Positions 1-5,705 of a stretch of DNA of 6,436 nucleotides are shown piece after piece; position 1 is the stretch's first letter, and every line of letters begins with the position of its first letter. This stretch comes from Deltaproteobacteria bacterium RBG_13_61_14 (GTDB taxonomy: Bacteria; RBG-13-61-14): contig MGQK01000066.1 in assembly GCA_001797815.1 (NCBI GenBank), positions 51,848-58,283 on the forward strand, read 5' to 3'. Made by a program: the position numbers and the translations under genes. Under the pieces are notes generated by a model. The model was not told the origin of the DNA, ran no database searches, and saw only the letters and a program-made list of their open reading frames with translations.

Positions 1-3000
1 AGGTCGCCCCCGAAGCGAAGGTTAAGCTCGGAGCTGCGCAACTGCGCGGTGTCCGGGATGTGGACCTTGAGGTCCATGACCATCCGGTCCAGCCAGGAAG
101 GTTCGGCCTTGGCGCGCCTCTCTTCGCCCTTGACCACGATGGTGGGGTCCTCGGTCTCCCAGGCGGTCCCTTGATAACTCAACAGCAGCGGCGGCCGGTA
201 GCGCAGCTCCAGGAAGTCGAGCCGGCCGGTGAGGCGAGGGGCGGCCGGGTCTCCGGTCAGGCGCAGGTCCGCGTCCACCGTGGCCTGGATGTCCGGGGTA
301 TTGATTGCCTGAAAGCGTTGGCTGGTCAGGACCAGGTCCATTTGCGAAACGGAAAACCCCTGGAGCTGAACCTGGCCGGAAAGGGTGGCCTGGTTCTCGT
401 CCGAAAAAGCCTTCAGGCCGGGGATTTTGACCAGGTTGTCCTGGACCTCGGCCCGGCCCGAGACCTCGCGCAGCCTGATCCCCAGGGCCGGCAAGGCCAA
501 CCCGACCTGCTTCAACTCGCCCTGCCCGCTTAAGCGCACCTGCGGCGGGCTGCCTTGCAGGCGGAGTTTGAGGGCGACGAGGCCGCTCGCCTCTTGCACC
601 CCGGAGAACAAGCCCAGGAACGCGGACGCCGCGATCTGCTCGCCCGTAATTTCCACGTCCATTCCTTCCTCGAGCCAGCGCGCCGACAGCCCCGGCGCAA
701 ACGCCAGGTCCACTGCCAGGGTCCCCACGGCCGTGATCTCGCCCGTAGTTTGCGAGACGCCGCGGGAAGCGAACTCCAGCCGAGGCGAGCGGTAGCGGGC
801 TGAGCCTTCCACCTCGTCCAGCGCGGCGCGACGGAACCGGGGTTGGCCGACCTTCCATTCGGCCTGGATCTCCGGCGCCCGCGGCGGGCCTTGCACGGTC
901 AGGTTTCCGCTGAGCACGCCCGCGATGGTGTCGCCGGGCAAGAACTCTTGGGACCAGGGTTCGATCTTCACCTGCTCCAGGCCCAGCCGAAGATTGAGGC
1001 GGTCGCCCCAGACCCGGCCGTCCAGCCGGACCTTCTCATTTCCCTGGGCCAGTTCCAGCTCCTGAACGCGGATATTGGAGCCTCTCGCGTCCAGTTGGGC
1101 CGGTCGAGCCAAGGTCCACTTCTGTCCGTATAACGAGAGACCCAGAGACGAGAGCTTGAGCTCCCAGGCCGAAGCCCGGCGGTCGGCCCGCAATTCGCCG
1201 GCCGCGTCCAGGCCAAAGCCCGGCTCCTGGGACGCCCCCTGGAGCTGGAATTGCACGCGAGGCGTGGGCAAGGCCGAGGGGAAGAGCTCGGCCGAGAGGG
1301 AGAGGTCAAGGGGCGGGACTTGGAATTTAGCTTCGGGCGCGTGGGGGATGCCGGCGCTTTTGGCCGCGAGCTGGATTTTCCCGGAGAGCTGTTGAGAGGA
1401 AGAGCTGGAAAGCTCGGCCGTGAGCTCGGCGGAGGCCGCGGTGAAGGACGGCCCGAAGAGGTCCGAGGCCTCGCCGGAGCCGGACGCCTGCCAGGTTTGC
1501 TGATCGCCCCGGAGCTTGAGCGAGAGCGATCCGCGCTGGAAGTTCAGCCGGCCTTGCGACCAGTGCGAAATTGCGCGGGGTTCCTGAAGCTGCGCCTGCA
1601 GATCGAACGCGTAGGGCGCTTTCGGGTGGTTCGGCTCGAGCCAGCCTTGACCGGAAACCCGGAAGCCTTGCAGGGACGCCTGGCCCCGGTCCATCGTGAT
1701 CCGGCCGGCGGCGACGTGATAATCCAGAACTGCATTTTCCGCCGCCAGCTCCTTGATCCGGGCGGAGTCAAGCTTGAGCGCGCCCGAGCCGCTAAACTTG
1801 TCCAGGGAATTCCCCTGCCCGGAGAGCCGCCATTCCCCGGTCAAGCTCCCGGCCGGCAGGCTCGCGCGGAACCGGGCCGGGTTGAGGTCGCGGAAGCTGG
1901 CGTGAAGGATAAGCGGGTAAGGCTCGGTCATCCGGCCGAAGAGTTGCAGCTCATGGCCGGCGCCGGTGACCTGAGAAGCGGTCGTGGCGGTGTAAGTATC
2001 TCCGCTCAAGGTCAGGCCGACGGTCACGGGCAGGGACTGAATCCCGGGATAGGAGAAAGAATCCAGGCGGGAGCTGAGCTGGAGAGAACGAGCGGCGCTC
2101 GGGCCGGCCGGCGCGCTTTCCGCCTGATAGGTCAAGCGCGCCTCGCCGGTAAGTCGGGAGACGGGGAAATCACGGGTGAGCAGCTCAGCCGGCGAGAGCC
2201 GCTCCATGGTCCCCTCAAGCTTGAGCAGCTTTTGCCGCGGCCGGTAGCTCCCCTGGGCCTGCGCCTTCCCGGCCGGGGATTGCAGCCGCGCCTGGAACGA
2301 GAGGTCCTTCCAGGTGCCCTGGATCGAGCCGGAACCCGCGACGGCCAGGGCCAGGGGAGAGGAAGGCCACCAGGGCGAGAGCGCCTCCGGCCAGAGCTCC
2401 AGCCAGGCGAACTCGGCCTGAAACTGCGAGGCGGCCGTCGCGTAATGAGCCGATTTCAATTGTGCATAAGAAGTCGCGGCGAGCAACTCCCCGGAATTCA
2501 GCCGGACCTCCCAGCCCTGGGTTGCAGGAGCGGCACGGCCCTGGGCCGAGAGATAGCTTACGGCCACAAGCTCCGGACTGAGCGCGGCCTGGAGATCGGC
2601 CACCTGGAATTTCACTTGGCCGCGGCTGGTCTGGAACTGGGCCCGGCCTTGCGGGATCGAGACCAGATAAAGACGATCCGGGGCAGGTGACAGGGACAGT
2701 TCGGCATGGTGCAGGATGATCTCGCCGGCCAGGCGGGGAAGCGTTTCCCGCCTTTTCTTGGACGGGCCGACCTTGAAGACCGAGCGGTAGTTCCATTGGT
2801 CCCCGGACTTGGTTGCAACCAGCCGGGGGTTTTCCAGGGTGACGGCGAAACCCGGCTCGAAGAGCAGGACCCGCCACCAGAGCCATCGAACTTGAGCCTG
2901 GTCCGCGGTCAAGACCGGCCGGCCGTGCGCATCGTCAACCTCGACCTGATGCAAGGCAAAGCGGCTCAAGGGGTCGCCGGAAAGCGCGGCCACTTTTACT

Positions 3001-3155
3001 TTGCCGGCCAATACCGTGTTCACCCGGCTCAAGGCCAAAGCGAGAATCCGGGAGTTCCAAAGGCCGGAGCGGACCGAGGTATAGAAGGCGGCGAAAACCA
3101 GCCCGGCGGCGAGCAAAGGCCAGGCGGCGATCAGGATGCTCTTCAGGCGCTTCAT
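1..3155 (-). CDS. tamB: TamB-like (AsmA superfamily) inner-membrane-anchored periplasmic translocation/assembly protein, partial (C-terminus beyond window)
   Basis: The frame starting at ATG 3155-3153 is open for 1051 codons with no stop before the left edge; I checked every codon. The protein begins MKRLKSILIAAWPLL with one hydrophobic segment (about residues 6-25) after three basic residues, a signal anchor that leaves the rest in the periplasm. The body is monotonous amphipathic beta-strand with few predicted helices. Strand-turn modules of the type L-x-L-x-G-x-P-x-x-P-x-L-x-G recur at about residues 749-762, 862-877 and 961-981, as in TamB/AsmA beta-groove proteins. Residues 1027-1051 (IPDTAQLRSSELNLRFGGD) resemble the stretch before the conserved C-terminal TamB (DUF490) region, so perhaps 150-300 residues are missing. 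The known family role is to partner an Omp85 protein in outer-membrane protein insertion or inter-membrane lipid transport. It lies 2 nt after the tamA stop with no convincing Shine-Dalgarno, suggesting translational coupling. The family is confident; the exact cargo is not known. Confidence 0.88.
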   Translation of the reverse strand, partial: MKRLKSILIAAWPLLAAGLVFAAFYTSVRSGLWNSRILALALSRVNTVLAGKVKVAALSGDPLSRFALHQVEVDDAHGRPVLTADQAQVRWLWWRVLLFEPGFAVTLENPRLVATKSGDQWNYRSVFKVGPSKKRRETLPRLAGEIILHHAELSLSPAPDRLYLVSIPQGRAQFQTSRGQVKFQVADLQAALSPELVAVSYLSAQGRAAPATQGWEVRLNSGELLAATSYAQLKSAHYATAASQFQAEFAWLELWPEALSPWWPSSPLALAVAGSGSIQGTWKDLSFQARLQSPAGKAQAQGSYRPRQKLLKLEGTMERLSPAELLTRDFPVSRLTGEARLTYQAESAPAGPSAARSLQLSSRLDSFSYPGIQSLPVTVGLTLSGDTYTATTASQVTGAGHELQLFGRMTEPYPLILHASFRDLNPARFRASLPAGSLTGEWRLSGQGNSLDKFSGSGALKLDSARIKELAAENAVLDYHVAAGRITMDRGQASLQGFRVSGQGWLEPNHPKAPYAFDLQAQLQEPRAISHWSQGRLNFQRGSLSLKLRGDQQTWQASGSGEASDLFGPSFTAASAELTAELSSSSSQQLSGKIQLAAKSAGIPHAPEAKFQVPPLDLSLSAELFPSALPTPRVQFQLQGASQEPGFGLDAAGELRADRRASAWELKLSSLGLSLYGQKWTLARPAQLDARGSNIRVQELELAQGNEKVRLDGRVWGDRLNLRLGLEQVKIEPWSQEFLPGDTIAGVLSGNLTVQGPPRAPEIQAEWKVGQPRFRRAALDEVEGSARYRSPRLEFASRGVSQTTGEITAVGTLAVDLAFAPGLSARWLEEGMDVEITGEQIAASAFLGLFSGVQEASGLVALKLRLQGSPPQVRLSGQGELKQVGLALPALGIRLREVSGRAEVQDNLVKIPGLKAFSDENQATLSGQVQLQGFSVSQMDLVLTSQRFQAINTPDIQATVDADLRLTGDPAAPRLTGRLDFLELRYRPPLLLSYQGTAWETEDPTIVVKGEERRAKAEPSWLDRMVMDLKVHIPDTAQLRSSELNLRFGGD

Positions 3156-3157
3156 GA

Positions 3158-5116
3158 CTAAAAAGTGTTCCCGATGTTGAAATGGATCCGGAAGTCCGGA
3201 TACCTGGGGTCCGCAGTCAGAGGGACCCCCACGTCCAGGGCCAGCGGCCCGATGGGTGTGCTATACCGGATCCCGCCGCCGGCGCCGTAAACCACGTCGC
3301 GGAGGTCGTAATCCTGATGTTCCGGCCAGACCCATCCGCCGTCCAGGAACCCCACCAGACCCCACTCCTTGTAAACCCGGAGGCGCAGCTCGGCGCTGGT
3401 CTCCCAGAGCTTGGTCCCGCCGATGGGCCGGCCGTCCGGGTCCCGCGGTCCCAGCCCGTAGCGGTCAAAGCCGCGCACGCTGCCGGTGCCGCCGGTGTAG
3501 AAGCGCTTGAACAGCGGCAACCGTTCCAAATCGCCGAAGGGCTCGGCCCACCCGATTTTACAGCGGCCGGCCGCGACCACCGCCGGGGTGAAGAGCGGAT
3601 AATAGCCGCGGGTTTCGCTTATCGCTTTGAAGTAAGAGAAATCACCGCCCAGGGGTCCGCCAGCCGCTTCCAGGTAAAGGCTGGCGCGCGCCCCGCGCTG
3701 GGGGCGAATGGGGTTATCCAAATCCGCCCATTCCACCCGATTGGAAACCGCGGACAACAGGCCTTCCCGCGCCAGGTCTTCCTCTTTGACCTTGAGCAAA
3801 TCCAGAACCCGACTCAGGGTATTATCCTCAATCCGGTAGGAAGCCTCGTCCCACAGGTAGCGGCTGAGGATGAAGTGGTAAGTCGGCGTCAGCGACAGCG
3901 CCTCGTGCCGGTAGGCTTCCTCATGCTCCACCCGCCGCTCCGCGGTCACTGACAAAAAGTTGCCGGCCCGGCCCAGGTTGGGCTGAACAAAGCGAACCTC
4001 CTCCCGCTCCAACAGCTCGGACCAGCGCGCCGTGACCGAAAGCTCACGCGCTCCCCCAAGAAAGTTCACATGCCGCCAGCTCCCTTGCACCCGAACCCCT
4101 TCTTCGCTCCCGTAACCCAGCCCCACCTTCACCTCCCGCGGCTTGCCTTCCTCCACCCGGATGGTCAAATCCACCTTGCGCGCTTCGTCATCGCCCTGTT
4201 CCACCACCCGCACCGACCGGTAAATGGGCAAGCGCTGCACCTGGCGCTGGTTGTCAATAATTTTCTTGCGGCTATACCGCTCCCCGGCTTTCAAGGTCAG
4301 CGCCCGCCTCACCACTTTCGGCTGGGTTCTCTTCGTCCCCTCCACTTGAATCTTCCGAATCCGATACCAGTTGCCCCGCGTAATCGCATAACCGACTTCC
4401 GCCACCCCGGCCTCGGGATCCACGCCGGCCTTTCTTTCCACCTCGACCCGAAAAAACCCCTTGTCCTGGTAATAATGCTGCATCGCCTCGCCGGCTTCCT
4501 GGTAAGGCTCGGATTCAAACCGGTCGCCTTCCTGATAGCCCAACCGCGCCCGCAGCTTGGGCAAGTCTTCTTCCGGCGCATCCAGGAGAGCAATCTCAAT
4601 CTTGGCAACCCGCACCGGCTTCCCCTCTTCCACCCCGTAGCGAAGCTTCACCCCCTTGCCCCGCCGGCCCCGCTCCACTTCCGGCCCTTCCACCCGCACC
4701 GAGTAAAAGCCCCGGCTCCGGTAAAACAGCTCGATCCGCCGGCGGTCATCTCCCGCCCAGAACGGATCATAGCCGCCGCGCTTGATCCGCCGCTTCCACC
4801 ACGGCGTCGGCTCCTCCTTCAAGATCGACTTCACCGTCCGACAACGGATCTGCCGGCAGCCCTCGATCTGAATGCGCTTGATCCGCACCGGGCGGGTTGC
4901 TTTGGGCTTTTGCTGCTGGGATGAAGCGTCAGCCGCGGCCGGAGAAGATTCCGCCTCTGGTTCTGCCTCTTGCGGTTGGCTCAAAGCAGCTTCCTCCTTC
5001 ATCTCGGAGGGATCTCGGGCAAACCCGGCCCGCGAAAAGGTTAAAATCATGAGCCCGAGCGTAACCATAAAAAGAAAGAAGCTCTCGCTTCTTGGCGCTC
5101 CTGGAAACCGCTTCAT
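3158..5116 (-). CDS. tamA: TamA/BamA-type Omp85 outer-membrane assembly protein, three POTRA domains plus beta-barrel
   Basis: This is a complete 652-residue protein. Residues 1-33 form a signal peptide (basic start, hydrophobic core about 12-27, likely cleavage after AGFA). Residues 34-75 are a disordered acidic, Gln/Ala/Pro-rich linker. Three POTRA domains follow: about 77-167 (with YRSRGFYSVRV), 168-249 (with YYQDKGFFRVEV) and 250-326 (RIRKIQVEG to RVEEGKP). The Omp85 barrel runs from about 327 to 652. It contains the DNPIRPQRG turn (467-475), the diagnostic loop-6 motif VRGF (547-550, in GGTGSVRGFDRYG) and a C-terminal beta-signal ending FNIGNTF with terminal Phe. Three POTRAs rather than five, plus the tamB-like gene directly downstream, favour TamA over BamA. 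Its family role is to insert or fold beta-barrel proteins at the outer membrane with TamB. The ATG at 5116 is the only start that gives a full signal peptide. Odd points are Cys87 and Cys92 in POTRA1 and the long linker. A BamA-like paralogue remains possible. Confidence 0.93.
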   Translation of the reverse strand: MKRFPGAPRSESFFLFMVTLGLMILTFSRAGFARDPSEMKEEAALSQPQEAEPEAESSPAAADASSQQQKPKATRPVRIKRIQIEGCRQIRCRTVKSILKEEPTPWWKRRIKRGGYDPFWAGDDRRRIELFYRSRGFYSVRVEGPEVERGRRGKGVKLRYGVEEGKPVRVAKIEIALLDAPEEDLPKLRARLGYQEGDRFESEPYQEAGEAMQHYYQDKGFFRVEVERKAGVDPEAGVAEVGYAITRGNWYRIRKIQVEGTKRTQPKVVRRALTLKAGERYSRKKIIDNQRQVQRLPIYRSVRVVEQGDDEARKVDLTIRVEEGKPREVKVGLGYGSEEGVRVQGSWRHVNFLGGARELSVTARWSELLEREEVRFVQPNLGRAGNFLSVTAERRVEHEEAYRHEALSLTPTYHFILSRYLWDEASYRIEDNTLSRVLDLLKVKEEDLAREGLLSAVSNRVEWADLDNPIRPQRGARASLYLEAAGGPLGGDFSYFKAISETRGYYPLFTPAVVAAGRCKIGWAEPFGDLERLPLFKRFYTGGTGSVRGFDRYGLGPRDPDGRPIGGTKLWETSAELRLRVYKEWGLVGFLDGGWVWPEHQDYDLRDVVYGAGGGIRYSTPIGPLALDVGVPLTADPRYPDFRIHFNIGNTF

Positions 5117-5122
5117 GAATTT

Positions 5123-5151
5123 ATTATGCCTCTGATTCAGCTTTCCCGCAA
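5123..5151 (-). promoter_or_regulatory. candidate sigma-70-type promoter for tamA
   Basis: Reading the minus strand, TTGCGG (5151-5146) and CATAAT (5128-5123) are separated by exactly 17 nt. The second box matches TATAAT at five of six positions, but the first matches TTGACA at only three of six. The -10 box ends 6 nt before the ATG, so transcription from it would give an almost leaderless mRNA. The only Shine-Dalgarno-like string, AGAGG (5133-5129), lies 12 nt from the ATG, which is long, and it would fall upstream of that transcription start. Either this promoter or that ribosome site is therefore wrong. This is inference from motif matching only. Confidence 0.25.
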
Positions 5152-5167
5152 TTGATCAGGACCGCGA

Positions 5168-5205
5168 CCCCCGAAGGCAGGGGGACAGGTATTCCTCTGT
5201 CACCC
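5168..5205. repeat. small REP-like hairpin region upstream of tamA
   Basis: Two overlapping inverted repeats share one G-run. CCCCC (5168-5172) can pair with GGGGG (5180-5184) across a 7-nt loop. Alternatively, GGGGGACAG (5180-5188) pairs with CTGTCACCC (5197-5205) with one bulged A. The GGGGACAGGTA string resembles the ends of REP palindromes mobilised by REP-associated (Y1 family) transposases in other bacteria. Here only one weak copy is visible and no transposase gene is present, so the identity is uncertain. Confidence 0.3.
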
Positions 5206-5237
5206 GCTAAAAACGGCACCATTCTTACAATAATAGA

Positions 5238-5261
5238 GAAGGATGAAGGGGGAAGGATGAA
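5238..5261. repeat. short direct repeat GAAGGATGAA, two copies
   Basis: The 10-nt string GAAGGATGAA occurs at 5238-5247 and again at 5252-5261, separated by GGGG. Two copies with a 14-nt period in noncoding DNA look like local slippage rather than a binding site, but a paired operator cannot be excluded. It lies about 120-145 nt upstream of the tamA start. Confidence 0.45.
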
Positions 5262-5281
5262 AGCCGGAGGAGATTGGGGTC

Positions 5282-5497
5282 AAAGCTTAAGGGCCTGTTG
5301 CCCAAATCGTTCCTTGCCGCATGGATGGTCGTAGGGGCAGGGCTTGCCCTGCCCATCTTCGCGATTTGATTGGGCGCGGACTTCGGCGAGCTCCCCTCGA
5401 CCAACTCGGGGCATGAGCTTGCCGAATGCAGTCGAGCCGCAAGCCGCGCCCCTACATTTTTTATAATTTTGGTTTGGGCAACAGGCCCTTAAGATTT
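5282..5497. mobile_element. MITE-like nonautonomous element with long terminal inverted repeats flanked by TTAA
   Basis: The arms 5286-5306 and 5473-5493 are perfect reverse complements over 21 nt. The match extends to 24 of 25 positions if 5282-5285 and 5494-5497 are included. The arm core reads GGGCCTGTTGCCCAAA and each arm is bordered by TTAA (5287-5290 and 5489-5492), which can be read as part of the repeat or as a target duplication. With TTAA as the boundary, the element is 198 nt (5291-5488). It has no credible ORF and consists largely of nested palindromes. The arm sequence is reminiscent of IS5-family ends, but this is recalled similarity, not a search result. It lies between the lipocalin-like gene and tamA with its left end about 165 nt from the tamA ATG, so it may carry or block transcription signals. 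Confidence 0.65.
5331..5455. repeat. nested palindromic core inside the MITE-like element
   Basis: The arms 5331-5347 (GTAGGGGCAGGGCTTGC) and 5439-5455 are reverse complements at 15 of 17 positions. Within them lie a tight hairpin at 5335-5354 (GGGCAGGGC, TT, GCCCTGCCC: 9-bp stem, 2-nt loop) and a longer one pairing 5382-5392 with 5416-5426 (11 bp including one G-T), whose loop has a further CCCC/GGGG pairing. GGGCGCGG (5372-5379) can also pair with CCGCGCCC (5444-5451), an alternative to the outer fold. GTAGGGGC-type palindromes are familiar intergenic repeats in many environmental genomes, so this may be one repeat inserted in, or carried by, another. On the plus strand the right arm is followed by ATTTTTTATAATTTT, which looks terminator-like for plus-strand transcripts, but no plus-strand gene is present. 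Confidence 0.6.
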
Positions 5498-5523
5498 AAG
5501 TTAATTCAGAATTGTTAAGGAAT

Positions 5524-5544
5524 TTCACAGTTCACGGTTCGCGG
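5524..5544. repeat. degenerate heptamer array TTCACAG/TTCACGG/TTCGCGG
   Basis: Three adjacent 7-nt units, TTCACAG, TTCACGG and TTCGCGG, differ stepwise by one base each. A perfect 7-nt register over three units is unlikely by chance but not proof of function. No coding frame uses it. Confidence 0.55.
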
Positions 5545-5568
5545 AAAGAATCCGGAATTCATCCACCA

Positions 5569-5596
5569 CCAACAGCCAACAGCCAACTGTCAACCA
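5569..5596. repeat. heptamer array CCAACAG/CCAACAG/CCAACTG/TCAACCA
   Basis: Two identical 7-nt units CCAACAG are followed by CCAACTG and a decayed fourth unit TCAACCA. The sequence is unrelated to the array at 5524-5544 but has the same unit length. Such strings are familiar in intergenic DNA of some environmental bacteria; their origin is not clear to me. Confidence 0.6.
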
Positions 5597-5684
5597 ATTC
5601 CGGCCACGTTCACGATTAAGGGATCAAGGATGCCAGGTAAGCGGTTGACAGACAAGAATCTCTCCCCCTCCAATCGCTGCGGCC

Positions 5685-5705
5685 CGAGGTCTGAGGTCCG
5701 AGGCC
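5685..5705. repeat. heptamer array CGAGGTC/TGAGGTC/CGAGGCC
   Basis: Three 7-nt units, CGAGGTC, TGAGGTC and CGAGGCC, end exactly where the stop codon (TTA on the plus strand, 5706-5708) of the lipocalin-like gene begins. The array is therefore immediately downstream of that gene and may mark repeat growth up to the end of the coding sequence. Confidence 0.55.

Larger units (their letters stand above)
5498..5705. other. noncoding spacer with heptamer repeats, no gene seen
   Basis: This is the part of the gap between the MITE-like element and the end of the lipocalin-like gene. It is more AT-rich at its left end than the genes. Translations of both strands are short and compositionally biased, with no recognisable protein. 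No convincing rho-independent terminator for the upstream minus-strand gene is visible. The only clear structure is the set of three 7-nt tandem arrays listed separately. Confidence 0.6.

Noticed and set aside
22-858. Minus-strand frame of 278 codons
   Set aside because: It is on the same strand as the TamB-like gene but in a different frame; it is Arg/Gly/Pro-rich without structure, and the tamB frame runs through the whole stretch without a stop.
1251-2690. Long plus-strand frame of 479 codons
   Set aside because: It lies fully antisense to the TamB-like gene. Its composition (Arg, Gly, Pro, Leu rich, no domains) is what a GC-rich gene gives on the opposite strand, while the minus-strand frame has a signal anchor and family repeats.
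2215-2886. Minus-strand frame of 223 codons within tamB
   Set aside because: It is another frame of the same strand with no recognisable features; it does not indicate a frameshift because the tamB frame is uninterrupted across it.
4070-4924. Plus-strand frame of 284 codons, rich in Leu, Pro and His
   Set aside because: It is antisense to the POTRA part of the TamA-like gene, which has clear domains; the Pro/Leu/His bias is a strand shadow.
5152-5334. Small plus-strand ORF of 60 codons in the gap
   Set aside because: It crosses the REP-like hairpin, the direct repeat and the MITE terminus, has no ribosome-binding site of note, and looks like translated repeat DNA.
5291-5488. CRISPR array or rho-independent terminator for the upstream minus-strand gene
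   Set aside because: The repeats are inverted and nested, not regularly spaced direct repeats, so it is not CRISPR. On the minus strand no T-run follows the hairpins; the T-rich tract is placed for plus-strand reading, where there is no gene.
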